A DNA stretch of 64,000 bases. Origin: Candidatus Bathyarchaeia archaeon. GTDB lineage: Archaea; Thermoproteota; Bathyarchaeia; Hecatellales; Hecatellaceae. The notes below the pieces were generated by a model, which worked only from the letters and a program-made list of their open reading frames with translations, was not told where the DNA came from and did not search any database. Location of the stretch: assembly GCA_038883335.1 (NCBI GenBank), contig JAVZMI010000005.1:1-64000 (forward strand), written 5' to 3'. The translations under genes were made by a program, and so were the position numbers. Position 1 is the first letter of the stretch, and every line of letters begins with the position of its first letter. Shown one piece after another: positions 47,602-57,056 of the stretch.

Positions 47602-49023
47602 ATGGGGCAATGCTGGGACAGATTGTTAGAGCTGGATAAGCGGTATTACTTGTTTAACTACTATGCCGCAGAAGAGTATGCTCCTACGCTGATAACCGAG
47701 ACCGATGGAGCCTATATAGTTGACGATAAGGGGAATAGGCTACTAGACTTAACCGCTCAGTTGATGTGTGTAAACCTCGGAAACCGCCACCAAAAGATCC
47801 AGGCGGCCATAAGGGAGAGTCTCAACAAATTTGGATATGTCTGGGAGAAGTACCCCACCGAGGAGAGGATCAAAGCTACCTGCCTTCTGATGGAGAACAT
47901 CTTGGGAAGTGATGGCTGGGCGGGTAAGTTGCGGTTTGTAAGCACGGGGAGCGAGGCTGTGGAGATGGGTCTAATGTTGGCTAAGCTATTCATGAACCGC
48001 CCCAACATATTCACAAGGCTTTGGGCGTATCACGGGTGGACTGAAGCCGCGAGATCCTGCACAATGATTCGGGGTATCCGCGGGCTGCTATCCTCCAGAA
48101 AAGGCTATATAAAGGACATCCCAGCTAACCACACAGGAGGTTACTTTGTCGCTCCACCACCTTACTGTTACAGGTGCCCTCTAGGTAGGGACTATCCTGA
48201 CTGTAAGGTGAGTGGTAAGCTGGGCTGTGTCACTTTTACAGAACATCTCATCGAAGCTGTTGGCGCCGAGACTGTCGCTGGAGTTATCACAGAGGTGGTG
48301 ATGGGTGTGGGGGCGGTTGTCCCACCTCCGGAGTATACTCCTCAGATGAGAAGATTAACTCACAATTTAGGCTTACTCTGGATAGATGACGAGGTGGTAT
48401 GTGGCTTTGGGAGGACTGGCAAATGGTTCGCATACCAGCACTATCTGCCAGAAGTGAAACCTGATATAATGATCCTAGGTAAAGGGTTGACAAGCGCCCA
48501 GCTGCCAGCCGCCGGCGTAGTTGTAAGCAAAGAGATCGCCAAATTCTTCGAGGACTATCGCTGGTGGCATGTATCCACATATGGGGCTCACCCCATCGTG
48601 ATGGCCGTTGTGGCGGCTAATATAGAGGCCATGCTGGAGGATGGTGTAGTTGACCACGCCGCCAAGATCGGCGAATATCTCGGGGAAGGCTTGAGAAGTC
48701 TTCAAGATAGGCATAGGTGCGTTGGCCATGTGGCAGGTGTGGGGATGTTCTGGACGGTTGAGATAGTTAAAGACCGAGATACCAAGAAACCATTTATAGA
48801 GGAAGATAGGGGGGCGCTCTATACAGGCGACACCTCAAACTACCCTGTGAGCATAATCGCATCCAAGTGCTTAGAAAAAGGTTGCCTTATAGGAGGGTTC
48901 ACACCAAACACACTCCGCATAACGCCGCCGCTGACCTTAAATGAGGAGGAGGTGGACAAAGGTCTGGCGGCTCTAGACTATGCGCTGGCGGCTGTAGATA
49001 AAATGTGCCCCCTCAATCGTTGA
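47602..49023 (+). CDS. Class III aminotransferase (omega-amino acid type)
   Basis: 473 residues. PLP Lys294 in ILGKGLTSAQLPAAGV, WIDDEVVCGFGRTG for the cofactor ring, and SEAVEMGLMLAKL. The insert PPPYCYRCPLGRDYPDC (three Cys, possible metal site) is seen in beta-alanine/taurine-type enzymes. Likely moves amino groups from GABA, beta-alanine or ornithine. Runs head-on into the ornithine-cyclodeaminase-family gene, whose ends overlap by 11 bases. Confidence 0.9.
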   Translation: MGQCWDRLLELDKRYYLFNYYAAEEYAPTLITETDGAYIVDDKGNRLLDLTAQLMCVNLGNRHQKIQAAIRESLNKFGYVWEKYPTEERIKATCLLMENILGSDGWAGKLRFVSTGSEAVEMGLMLAKLFMNRPNIFTRLWAYHGWTEAARSCTMIRGIRGLLSSRKGYIKDIPANHTGGYFVAPPPYCYRCPLGRDYPDCKVSGKLGCVTFTEHLIEAVGAETVAGVITEVVMGVGAVVPPPEYTPQMRRLTHNLGLLWIDDEVVCGFGRTGKWFAYQHYLPEVKPDIMILGKGLTSAQLPAAGVVVSKEIAKFFEDYRWWHVSTYGAHPIVMAVVAANIEAMLEDGVVDHAAKIGEYLGEGLRSLQDRHRCVGHVAGVGMFWTVEIVKDRDTKKPFIEEDRGALYTGDTSNYPVSIIASKCLEKGCLIGGFTPNTLRITPPLTLNEEEVDKGLAALDYALAAVDKMCPLNR

Positions 49024-50011
49024 GAGTGACCCATCTCCCAAGCTTTGCGGCTCTAGCCTTCCTGTAAGCCCTTTCAGCAGCCGAGACATCCTGTAAGGAG
49101 AGCCCCGTAGAGTCGAAGATTGTAATCTCGTCGTCGGAGGTCCTTCCAATCTTTGCGCCTGTAAGAACTTCCCCCAGCTCCCCGCGAATATCATCCTTCG
49201 TAATAAACCCTTGGCGAAAGGGAACATTCATCTCTCCACTGTGAATCGCCTGCTCCACATCATCCACAAATATCCTTGCCCGCTTCAGAAGTAGGGGATC
49301 AAGCTCCTGCTTGCCCGGGGCATCAGCCCCTATAGCATTTATATGAGTTCCAGGGCTGATCCAACTGCTCTCCACAATGGGAGCCCTGCTTGGCGTCTGA
49401 GTGGAGACCACATCGGCTCCCTCGACGCATCTTTTTACATCTTCACAGGGGGTGAACCTAAATTTAAACTGGCGGCGATTTACCTCAATGAACCTTCTGA
49501 GAGCCTCATCACTTAGATCCGTTACTCTTACCTCTTCCAGATGTGGCAGTACCGCACTTATACATTTAAGCTGTGCCGAGGCTTGAACTCCAGCACCGAC
49601 TAAAGCCAAAACACGGGAGTTGGGTCGCCCCAAATGTTTCGTGGCGATGGCTCCGGCAGCGCCAGTTCTCATAGCGGTTATCCATGTACAACCCATTATC
49701 GCTAGAGGGCTTCCAGTCTGGGGATCCGCCAGGATCATCGTGGCGATGATTGAGGGTAGCCCATACTTTTTTGGGTTGTCCGGGTGGGCATTGACCACTT
49801 TCACACCTGAAATGTTAAGGCTCTCGATATAGGAGGGCATGGTTCTAAGGTCGCCGCCATACCTCTCGAAGAAGAGGTAGCTCTTCGGTGGCATCTGTGT
49901 CTTCCCCAAAGCTTTCTCTTTGAAGGCTAACTCCGCCGTCTCGAGGAAGTCCTCTATCTCCAGTGCCTGTTTTACCTCGCTTTCAGAAAGAAGAAGTATG
50001 CGTTTAGCCAG
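49013..50011 (-). CDS. Ornithine cyclodeaminase/mu-crystallin family protein with a CTG start
   Basis: 332 residues if CTG at 50009-50011 is used. The beginning LLLSESEVKQALEIEDFLET matches the family N-terminus, yet no ATG, GTG or TTG lies there, and a TAA stands two codons upstream. From the internal TTG at 49909 the domain would lose its N-terminus. NAD loop VLALVGAGVQASAQLKCI and GAGAGVQA-type. Could be OCD, alanine dehydrogenase or a ketimine reductase. Confidence 0.8.
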   Translation of the reverse strand: MAKRILLLSESEVKQALEIEDFLETAELAFKEKALGKTQMPPKSYLFFERYGGDLRTMPSYIESLNISGVKVVNAHPDNPKKYGLPSIIATMILADPQTGSPLAIMGCTWITAMRTGAAGAIATKHLGRPNSRVLALVGAGVQASAQLKCISAVLPHLEEVRVTDLSDEALRRFIEVNRRQFKFRFTPCEDVKRCVEGADVVSTQTPSRAPIVESSWISPGTHINAIGADAPGKQELDPLLLKRARIFVDDVEQAIHSGEMNVPFRQGFITKDDIRGELGEVLTGAKIGRTSDDEITIFDSTGLSLQDVSAAERAYRKARAAKLGRWVTLND

Positions 50012-50376
50012 CTTCCCTTACCCACCTAGTGAAGAATAAATTTTGATCAACCTATTTTAAAAGTTCCTATATGCTCTCAACGTTAAGACGCTGTTCACGC
50101 GTATCTCGGCAGTAGTCCCTTACCTCGCCCTTTACAACGTTAACCATATCGTCTGCCCTTAACCTCCAAAGCCTACTATGAGCTTGGCAAATTCATTAAA
50201 GCCCCAATGCAGACGGCTGATCGGGAAAGCTTCCGGTTACTTAAGATGCAGGGTTATGCGGGGGTAACTATTAGGGCAACTTTTAAATCCGCCTCTAAGA
50301 AGTTACTTTATGGCTGAGTAAGGTTTTCCGGTTAGGCGTACGCCCGTAACTCTCTGGTTTGGGTTGGGGGTTCCAG
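50012..50376. promoter_or_regulatory. Regulatory region before the TrmB-family gene, with a perfect palindrome
   Basis: About 365 bases without a gene. A TATA-like CTTTTAAAT at 50279-50287 and, 48 bases on, the 10-base palindrome GGCGTACGCC (50335-50344) lie before the ATG at 50377; GGGGG forms the ribosome site. The palindrome sits downstream of the likely start of transcription, as for an operator. Confidence 0.45.
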
Positions 50377-51720
50377 ATGGAAGTTGGATTTACGCTGAAA
50401 GATAGGATTAACGAGCTTGCGAAACAACTGGAAGTTTACGGTTTCACCTACAAGGAGGCAGTTGTCTACCTTAATCTTCTTGCAAAAAATGGTTGCAAGG
50501 CTTCTGAACTTGCTGAAACCTTGGGGATGCAGAGAACTGCCGTCTATGAAATTCTTAATGAGCTGCAGAAGAGAGCGGTAGTTCAAAGGACACTCGAGAA
50601 ACCTTTTAGATATAGCGCCCTACCTGTGGCGAACGTGATAACAGCGCATCTTGCTGAGTTTACCCAGAAATTAAAGGAGAAAGAAGCTAATAAAGCTAAA
50701 ATTCTCGCCAACTTGGATTTTCTTCCCGTCAAGAAACCTACGGATGTTGAATTTTTCCAGCTAGTTCAGGGTAGGGATGTAATCTATGGTAAAGTCAGGG
50801 ACCTATGTAGCGTAGCTGAAGAAGAAATCCTGATAGCCTTGAGCCAACCCCTCTCGATTATTGTTAAGTATGATTTGGACAGCGTGTTCAGAAGTGCGCG
50901 GAGTAATGGGGTCAAGGTTAGATTGTTGAATGATCTGCAGCGATCTGAAACGTCTCTAGTAAAGAAACTGTTGAGGGTCTGTGAGATCCGCCATGCGTCC
51001 ACTCTCTGCTCAGACTTTTTCATAGTCGACAAGCATGTCTTGATGGTTTTGAAAAATAACCCGGATGCGCCATCTAAAGATACTGCACTCTGGTTAGACT
51101 CAGCTGGATTTAGGAGTGCGATGAGAGCTCTATTCGGCGAATGGTGGCATATGAGCCTCGGCGCGAGGCAATATTTACTCGAGTTAAAGAAGAGCTGCGA
51201 GCATGGTGAAATTTTTTCATGCCTTAATTACGAGTGCATTAAACCCTACGCAATCCGTATGTACTACTCAGCCAAGGAGGAGATAGATCTAATGGGCCTA
51301 AGTGAAACAGCTTTGCCGCATCAGATAAAGGAGTGCCAGGAGATAATGAAAAATAAATCGGTGAACGAGAAAGTTCACGTTCGGGCCTTGGCGCACTTAA
51401 GCGGGCCGGTTTCCGATGGTCTACTAGACCTCGCAAAATATGTTGAGGTGCGGATAACCGACTTTGCTTGTGCGGCTATGCTTAGCATCGTAGACCAGAA
51501 TGAGGTTCTCATCCAAGATCTTACAGGCTATAACGAGGCGGGGGCATGCTTGGCAACATGGATTCGCTCCCCTGCTGTTGCATCTTCATTCCGCCTCTTC
51601 TTCGAGTATGTGTGGGATAGTTCAACACCCTTCGATGAAATGGCGGTGCTTCCTTCCGGCAGTGTCATCTCAAAGAGTAAGTCTGTCTCTCTTGCCTCTT
51701 TAAAAGTCTACAGGCCTTAA
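50377..51720 (+). CDS. TrmB-family transcriptional regulator
   Basis: 447 residues from ATG 50377. The HTH (LEVYGFTYKEAVVYLNLLAK; TLGMQRTAVYEILNELQKR) and the PLD-like sensor (DVIYGKVRDLCSVAEEEILIALS) are TrmB-type, with a long repeated second sensor half to about residue 430. TrmB proteins respond to sugars or other small molecules. Beside the amidase/transport genes, so likely their regulator (inference). Confidence 0.85.
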   Translation: MEVGFTLKDRINELAKQLEVYGFTYKEAVVYLNLLAKNGCKASELAETLGMQRTAVYEILNELQKRAVVQRTLEKPFRYSALPVANVITAHLAEFTQKLKEKEANKAKILANLDFLPVKKPTDVEFFQLVQGRDVIYGKVRDLCSVAEEEILIALSQPLSIIVKYDLDSVFRSARSNGVKVRLLNDLQRSETSLVKKLLRVCEIRHASTLCSDFFIVDKHVLMVLKNNPDAPSKDTALWLDSAGFRSAMRALFGEWWHMSLGARQYLLELKKSCEHGEIFSCLNYECIKPYAIRMYYSAKEEIDLMGLSETALPHQIKECQEIMKNKSVNEKVHVRALAHLSGPVSDGLLDLAKYVEVRITDFACAAMLSIVDQNEVLIQDLTGYNEAGACLATWIRSPAVASSFRLFFEYVWDSSTPFDEMAVLPSGSVISKSKSVSLASLKVYRP

Positions 51721-51741
51721 AGTTAATAAAAAGGAATGGTT

Positions 51742-51766
51742 AGGTGGCCTTGTTCATTAGCCACCT
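51742..51766. terminator. Hairpin between converging genes
   Basis: AGGTGGC/GCCACCT seven-base inverted repeat with an 11-base loop, followed by TTTT. It sits 22 bases after the TrmB stop and 14 before the CBS gene end, so it can terminate from both sides. Confidence 0.55.
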
Positions 51767-51779
51767 TTTGAGGGTGTCT

Positions 51780-52223
51780 CTATTCTTTCGGCCGGTACAA
51801 AAACGGGTTAAAGCCGAAGATTTGGGTTAGTTTAGCGGCGGGGGTGGGTATTGCTCTTAACACGTCATCGCTTGTTAGTATGCCTACCAGTTTGTTAGCC
51901 TTGTCGACTACTGGTAGTCTCCGTATCATTTTCCTACGCATCAATTCAACAGCTTCACTTAAACTTGCATCTTGGTTGACTGTGACTACTGGTTTTGACA
52001 TCACGTCACCAATCTTCGTGGTCAGTTCTTTTCCTGCGGCTAGACATTTCCTGATACAATCTCTCTCTGTGAGGATTCCAGCAATCTCGCCAGCTTCAAC
52101 TACGACAACTGATCCGATGGCGTTATCAGTCATTAATTTAATTGCTTCTTTCACGGTGTTTTGGGGGCTGATAGTAACCACTTTCACTCTCATAGCATCT
52201 TTTACTTTTGTTGTTATGGGCAA
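51780..52223 (-). CDS. CBS-domain pair protein
   Basis: 147 residues, two CBS repeats (PQNTVKEAIKLMTDNAIGSVVVV; QDASLSEAVELMRRKMIRRLPVV). Free-standing pairs bind AMP, ATP or SAM and regulate enzymes or channels. It is 57 bases after the amidase on the same strand, so probably transcribed with it. Confidence 0.88.
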   Translation of the reverse strand: MPITTKVKDAMRVKVVTISPQNTVKEAIKLMTDNAIGSVVVVEAGEIAGILTERDCIRKCLAAGKELTTKIGDVMSKPVVTVNQDASLSEAVELMRRKMIRRLPVVDKANKLVGILTSDDVLRAIPTPAAKLTQIFGFNPFLYRPKE

Positions 52224-52280
52224 CGAGATTACACCTTCTCTTGAAAAGTTAGAGAGATAAAAAAAATAAAAGGTAAAGAG

Positions 52281-53342
52281 CTACTTGACTGCGTCCTTGT
52301 AGTAGTCCTCCCAGAATCTGTCGAAGTGCTTCCTAACGTACTCGCGGTTCTTCTTCCAGTCCCAGTCTATGTCGTCCTTGATTCCAACGTTGGGTGGGAA
52401 GGTTATGGCTCTAGTGTGGTAGTTGTATAGCTCCTTCCTGAAGTTGGCCAGACCGTTGTGGCACATCATGGTTCGCCTGTAGGCTCTCACAGCAGGTATG
52501 TCGAAGTGGGTGAAACAGTAGGCCTCACATGCAGCATTGGGGCAGGCAGATAGGATGCGTCCCTCATAGTCAGTGATGCAGCTAGCCCCTTGCATCGGGT
52601 AGGGTGGAGCGTGGAATGGTTCCCAGCCACCGTTAATGCCCATGCCGTACGCCATGTTGAACCAGCTGGATGATCTCGTTTCAAGGGCTATGTAGTCTTG
52701 TGGTGGGGTCACATAGGGGTCCATCAGGAGGAATGGGTGCAGCAGGATCTCAGCTCCGTTGAACGCAAGTTGCCTGGCAGGCTCTGGCTGCGTGCCGTCG
52801 TTGCAGATGAAGATACCTATGTTCCCAATCTCAGTCTTGGCTACTGGGAAGAACGGCTCCTCCCAACCAGCATTTATGAAGTCATGTGGGCTCGGCCAGA
52901 ATTCGTCTGGGAGCCATGGGTTGGTTTTACGATATACCATTAATATTTTGCCGTCTGGGCCGAAGAGTGGTGCGGCGTCGAAGATTGTCTTGGGGAACTT
53001 GGGGTGGTCCTCAGACATGGATCCGAAGCACGCGTAGATGCGGTACTTCTTGGCTATCTCTCCGACACGGTCGGTGATGGGGCCTGGAACCCGCTCAGCA
53101 ACCTGTCTAGCCTCTCTGATGCTTCTTGCGACGTAGCCAGATATCTGGTATTCTGGGAAGCAGAACAGTTTCACTGGGAAGCTGTAGCTGAACTGTTCCC
53201 AGCCCATGTTGACGAAGTCTTCCATCTGGTCTATGTTCTTGTATATTACGTCCTTGGAGAGCGTTGTGGCGAGCTCTTTTAGTTGTCTGTTTTGGCAGCC
53301 GACTGCTACATATCTTTCTATCAAAGGCATCTTTGCTTTCAC
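52281..53342 (-). CDS. Nitrilase-superfamily aliphatic amidase
   Basis: 353 residues. Triad Glu64 (CFPEYQ), Lys139 (YRKTNPW) and Cys180 (FICNDGTQPEPARQ). The RKxxPW and CNDGxxPE motifs point to the amidase (AmiE/AmiF) branch, which splits acetamide or formamide into acid and ammonia; ureido-acid hydrolase is an alternative. Divergent from the symporter, with 132 bases shared between. Confidence 0.85.
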   Translation of the reverse strand: MKAKMPLIERYVAVGCQNRQLKELATTLSKDVIYKNIDQMEDFVNMGWEQFSYSFPVKLFCFPEYQISGYVARSIREARQVAERVPGPITDRVGEIAKKYRIYACFGSMSEDHPKFPKTIFDAAPLFGPDGKILMVYRKTNPWLPDEFWPSPHDFINAGWEEPFFPVAKTEIGNIGIFICNDGTQPEPARQLAFNGAEILLHPFLLMDPYVTPPQDYIALETRSSSWFNMAYGMGINGGWEPFHAPPYPMQGASCITDYEGRILSACPNAACEAYCFTHFDIPAVRAYRRTMMCHNGLANFRKELYNYHTRAITFPPNVGIKDDIDWDWKKNREYVRKHFDRFWEDYYKDAVK

Positions 53343-53474
53343 TCCTATAGGTTTTTTCGATCTATAACTTGAGCCGTTATCGCATAAAAGATTGTGTACG
53401 TAAATTAGCTGACATACATGGCTTTAAAGGGACAATCCGCGATTAACCATACGCAGAAACTGGAGGAACCAAAT

Positions 53475-55160
53475 ATGTCGGAAGTAATTGCAGCTGCCGA
53501 AAGTATCTCCGCTCCTTGGCCGTTTGCACAAATATTTCCCGCCGAGTTAGCAGTGAAGAGACCACTGCCTTCATACTTCGGTCCTATACTGATCTTCGGG
53601 CTGTCTGGGGTTTTCACTGTGCTGGTGTGGTTCATGGGGCGCTTCAAGGGGAGAACAGCTGAAGAGATGTTCTCTGGGGGGAGAGATGTCGGTCACGGGA
53701 TGAGTAACGCCGCAATCGTTGCAACGTGGGTCTGGGCGGCTACACTCATGATGAGCAGCTGGACTGGTTACACATATGGGCCTTCTGGTCCATGGTGGTA
53801 CTCGCTGGGTGCGACGTTGCCTCTGCCTATATTCGCTTATCTGGGGCAGACCTTGAAGGTCAAGATGCCTTTGATCCACACGTACCCTGAATTTATCCTA
53901 TTCAGACTGGACAGGAAGAACCACGTCTGCCAAGCGATCATCGCGATGATCGTCTGCCAGTGGGTTACGATAATGATCGTCTCCGGCGGATCCATTATGT
54001 ATATGACATATACTGGTCTACCCTTCGAGTTATGTGCCCTCTGCATGTGCATCTCATTCGCCGCTTACATACTGGTCGCTGGAGCCTGGGCCGCCATATT
54101 CGCGGATATGGCTATGGGCTTAACCATCTACGTATGTCTTGGCATATGCATCTGGGGTTCAATGGTGTTACTTGGGCCGCTCAAGATTTGGGAGGGGCTC
54201 GTTCACCATTACACTACACATCCGATCATAGAGCCGTGGGGTCCCTACTCCAATGAGTTCTATAGGACGAACCAATGGGACTGCATCAACTACCTGAACG
54301 CTGCAGGTATAGGCTTCCTGATCGTCAACTCCGTAGGCAACTTGGGGGCTGTCCTCAACAACTCCACCTATTGGTCGATAGCCATCGCCGCAGATAAACC
54401 GAGAACCGTTTGGACCTCTTACATAGCCTCAGCGCTCTGTTGGGCTCCAATCCCGCTCTCGATGGCTACTTCAAGAGGCGTAGTAGGGCTAGCTTTAGGT
54501 GTTACATTAGGTGAGACGTATCAGGGAGGCCAACATGGTGTTCCGTTTGGAGGGGCTGAAAATGCTTACATATACTTCCAGGAGGCGGAGGCTGTAGCTC
54601 CGCTGACCGCCTTCACGGTGCTGGGCTATGTAGGGTTGATTGCTTTCTTCGTCGCGGTTGGAGCTGCGACCGTCAGCACTGGCGCCCATGAAACTATGTC
54701 TACTGTCACGAACTTCGTGAACGACCTATACCGCTACTATATAAGACCTAAAGCATCCGCTAGGGAGTTGCTGGTCCTTACTAGACTTATGGTGGGCGTA
54801 TCTTTGGCCATAAGTTTCTTCATCGTCGTCATGTGGCGTTGGTTAGGCTTCACCTTTGCCGGCATGTATCAAGCGATGGGCATATTCTTCTCCTCAGCCG
54901 TCATACCACTATGTTGCGCTGCATTCTGGAAGGATGCCAACAGGGATGGGTGCTTCTGGGGGACAGTGATAGGTGCTGCTCTCGGAATCGCCTACTGGGT
55001 AGCGTGCGACTGGAGCCTAGACTGGCCGGTCGTCTGGGCGAACATCATAGTCACAGCTGTCTCATGCTTCATCTGCGTCGGCTGGAGCGCTATAAAGCCT
55101 GAGAATTTCGACTTCACAAAGATGGCCACAATAGACGTCTACATACACGAGGAGGTGTAA
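53475..55160 (+). CDS. Sodium:solute symporter, Dur3-like (urea/amide)
   Basis: 561 residues from ATG 53475, chosen because GGAGGA lies 12 bases before it; the frame opens at 53418 without a ribosome site. About 13-14 helices. The block SNAAIVATWVWAATLMMSSW then YGPSGPWWYSLGATLPL resembles the TWAATLLQSS/KYGxSGPFWYAxGA pattern of the Dur3 urea/polyamine symporters. Imports urea, amide or related solute with Na+ or H+ (inference). Confidence 0.85.
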   Translation: MSEVIAAAESISAPWPFAQIFPAELAVKRPLPSYFGPILIFGLSGVFTVLVWFMGRFKGRTAEEMFSGGRDVGHGMSNAAIVATWVWAATLMMSSWTGYTYGPSGPWWYSLGATLPLPIFAYLGQTLKVKMPLIHTYPEFILFRLDRKNHVCQAIIAMIVCQWVTIMIVSGGSIMYMTYTGLPFELCALCMCISFAAYILVAGAWAAIFADMAMGLTIYVCLGICIWGSMVLLGPLKIWEGLVHHYTTHPIIEPWGPYSNEFYRTNQWDCINYLNAAGIGFLIVNSVGNLGAVLNNSTYWSIAIAADKPRTVWTSYIASALCWAPIPLSMATSRGVVGLALGVTLGETYQGGQHGVPFGGAENAYIYFQEAEAVAPLTAFTVLGYVGLIAFFVAVGAATVSTGAHETMSTVTNFVNDLYRYYIRPKASARELLVLTRLMVGVSLAISFFIVVMWRWLGFTFAGMYQAMGIFFSSAVIPLCCAAFWKDANRDGCFWGTVIGAALGIAYWVACDWSLDWPVVWANIIVTAVSCFICVGWSAIKPENFDFTKMATIDVYIHEEV

Positions 55161-55163
55161 AGG

Positions 55164-55385
55164 ATGGTTCAGGAGTTCGGAATCATAAACTACAACCTAT
55201 GGACATGGACAATCCTCTACGGTGCGACACTCGTCTGGGGCAGTGCAGCAGCCTTCTACACATGGCTATACTGTCTAGGCGACATAAAACACCTGCCCGA
55301 GAAACTGCGGGAGAGCAAAAAGAGGATTATGGAAATTGAGGAGCGTAGGAGGAAGGCCGAGGCAGAAAGGAAGGCTAAGGGGTAA
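55164..55385 (+). CDS. Small membrane partner of the symporter
   Basis: 73 residues, ATG start, four bases after the symporter stop and so translationally coupled. One helix (LYGATLVWGSAAAFYTWLY) then a charged coiled tail (LRESKKRIMEIEERRRKAEA). The tie to an SSS carrier matches the small accessory subunits known for this family. Function unproven. Confidence 0.7.
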   Translation: MVQEFGIINYNLWTWTILYGATLVWGSAAAFYTWLYCLGDIKHLPEKLRESKKRIMEIEERRRKAEAERKAKG

Positions 55386-55423
55386 ATGGAGGTTTAAAAC
55401 TTCAAAAAATGGAGGTGAAAGAT

Positions 55424-56467
55424 ATGGCTAGAAGAATCTTGATAGCTCTAGGTGGCAACGCATTGAAACAGGCACATGAGGCTGGAACAACCCAGGAACA
55501 GTTCAAGAATGCCTACATAACTGCCCGAGCCATAGTAGACCTGATGGGAACCTTAGAAGGCGAAGATGACAGGGTCGCTATGACCCATGGAAACGGGCCA
55601 CAGGCAGGGAACCTGCTGATTCAGCAGGAGGAAGCCACAAAGCTTGTACCTGCACAAGACTTTGATGTGGTTGGTGCCATGACGCAGGGGCAGATCGGCT
55701 ACACACTCCAACAGGCAATACAGAACACGATGCTCGACCTCCCCCCAGGAGACTGGAGGAGGGAGATGGGCGAGAAAGGCTTGGTCTTCGGAGTAGTCAA
55801 CCAAGTCTTGGTTGACATCAACGACCCAGACTTCCTAGACCCTACCAAACCCGTAGGCAACTTCTTCACAAAGGGAGAAGCTGAGGATCTCGTAAAGACC
55901 AAAGGCTATGTCCTTAACCCGCCACCAGGCAAAGAATACTTGGAAAAGAAGATGATGGGCTTCGTAATTAAACAGGTTAAACCTGAATCGGTTGAGCGGC
56001 GGTTCAGGCGAGTAGTTCCATCTCCAGACCCAATAAAGAACGTCGAAGGCGCAGCTCTCAAAGGCATGTTGGACATAGGCTACCTCATAATCGGTTCAGG
56101 CGGAGGAGGCATCCCGGTTGTGATGGACAAAGGCAAACTGAAAGGCGTCTTCGCGGTCATCGACAAGGACCTAGCCGGTGAACGTATGGGTGAAGCTATT
56201 GGTGCCAATGAGTTCTACATCTTAACAGATATCGATAGGGCTAGACTTAACTTCGGTAAACCGAACGAGAAGCCAATCGACCACATGGACATAGACGAAG
56301 CAAAGAAGTGGCTGGCAGAGGGGCACTTCTTACAAGGCAGCATGTATACTAAGGTAAAGGCGTGTATACGGTTCCTGGAGTGGGGCGGCTTAAAGGCTAG
56401 AATCGGCCACCTAGAACAAGCCAAAGAAGTCATAGCAGGTGTGAAAGGAACGGAGGTCTACAAATAG
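55424..56467 (+). CDS. arcC: Carbamate kinase
   Basis: 347 residues from ATG 55424 with GGAGGTGA at 55411. RRILIALGGNALKQAHEAG, MTHGNGPQAGNLL, VIDKDLAGERMGEAIGANEF and AKKWLAEGHFLQGSMYTKV are the amino-acid-kinase marks of carbamate kinase. It interconverts carbamoyl phosphate + ADP with carbamate + ATP. Somewhat longer than the usual 310. Lies in the amide island with the symporter; no arginine deiminase or ornithine transcarbamylase is next to it. Confidence 0.92.
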   Translation: MARRILIALGGNALKQAHEAGTTQEQFKNAYITARAIVDLMGTLEGEDDRVAMTHGNGPQAGNLLIQQEEATKLVPAQDFDVVGAMTQGQIGYTLQQAIQNTMLDLPPGDWRREMGEKGLVFGVVNQVLVDINDPDFLDPTKPVGNFFTKGEAEDLVKTKGYVLNPPPGKEYLEKKMMGFVIKQVKPESVERRFRRVVPSPDPIKNVEGAALKGMLDIGYLIIGSGGGGIPVVMDKGKLKGVFAVIDKDLAGERMGEAIGANEFYILTDIDRARLNFGKPNEKPIDHMDIDEAKKWLAEGHFLQGSMYTKVKACIRFLEWGGLKARIGHLEQAKEVIAGVKGTEVYK

Positions 56468-56497
56468 ACCTCCCCCTCTCTATGTGGAGTGAGGAAA

Positions 56498-56755
56498 ATG
56501 GGCTACGAGAAATATGGCTGGAAGAAGATGAGAAAGGAGGACAAGATCATCACAATAGTGATGTTCCTCTTCTTGCTAATCTTCTCAGCGATCTATGCAT
56601 CTATGGCGCTGCCACAGATCGCAGGTCTCCCATACTACTACCCCTTCAAGTCCCCAGCATGGGAAGATACAGTATTCACCGCCGACTACCTAACGAAGCT
56701 ATACTGGGACACCTACGTATACATCCCACCGCCACCAGGCATATACCCAGCATAA
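56498..56755 (+). CDS. Small membrane protein, 85 residues
   Basis: Start at ATG 56498 with GGAGTGAGG before it. Basic N-terminus, one helix (IITIVMFLFLLIFSAIYASM), then an aromatic, Pro-rich external tail ending in YVYIPPPPGIYPA. 30 bases behind carbamate kinase. Family unknown. An overlapping frame at 56482 is rejected. Confidence 0.6.
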   Translation: MGYEKYGWKKMRKEDKIITIVMFLFLLIFSAIYASMALPQIAGLPYYYPFKSPAWEDTVFTADYLTKLYWDTYVYIPPPPGIYPA

Positions 56756-56792
56756 AAGAGGCTTAAACGCAAGCACATGTGAGGTGAGAAAT

Positions 56793-57056
56793 ATGGGTAG
56801 TGAAGAGGAAGCGGCTAAAAGAAGAGCAGAATACATGGAACGTCTCAAGAAGGGTGGCGAGATCGGAAGAGGCAAAGCGACCGAAACAGGAGCCCAGCCG
56901 ATGAAGACACGGACGAAGGTTATAGTTTCCGTCGTCAACATAATCTTCGCTATAATTTATCTCTACTACCAGCTCGACAACCTCATGTGGTTGGGCTGGA
57001 TCCCGTGGATGCCCGGCTTCCCAGGATATGCTGCCAACGTCCCACCCCCCGCATAG
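56793..57056 (+). CDS. Small membrane protein, 87 residues
   Basis: Start at ATG 56793 with GAGGTGAG before it. Charged N-terminus with a helix (AAKRRAEYMERLKK), then one or two hydrophobic helices (VIVSVVNIIFAIIYLYY; LMWLGWIPWMPGF) and an end rich in Pro (NVPPPA). Same Pro-rich C-terminal style as the preceding gene. Unknown; part of the same island. Confidence 0.6.
   Translation: MGSEEEAAKRRAEYMERLKKGGEIGRGKATETGAQPMKTRTKVIVSVVNIIFAIIYLYYQLDNLMWLGWIPWMPGFPGYAANVPPPA

Noticed and set aside
52487-53282. Several antisense ORFs inside the amidase gene
   Set aside because: They are reverse-frame shadows of a strongly conserved enzyme.
56482-56766. 94-residue ORF in another frame over the small membrane gene
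   Set aside because: It lacks a membrane helix and any family feature, whereas the 56498 frame has a ribosome site, a helix and a neat stop.
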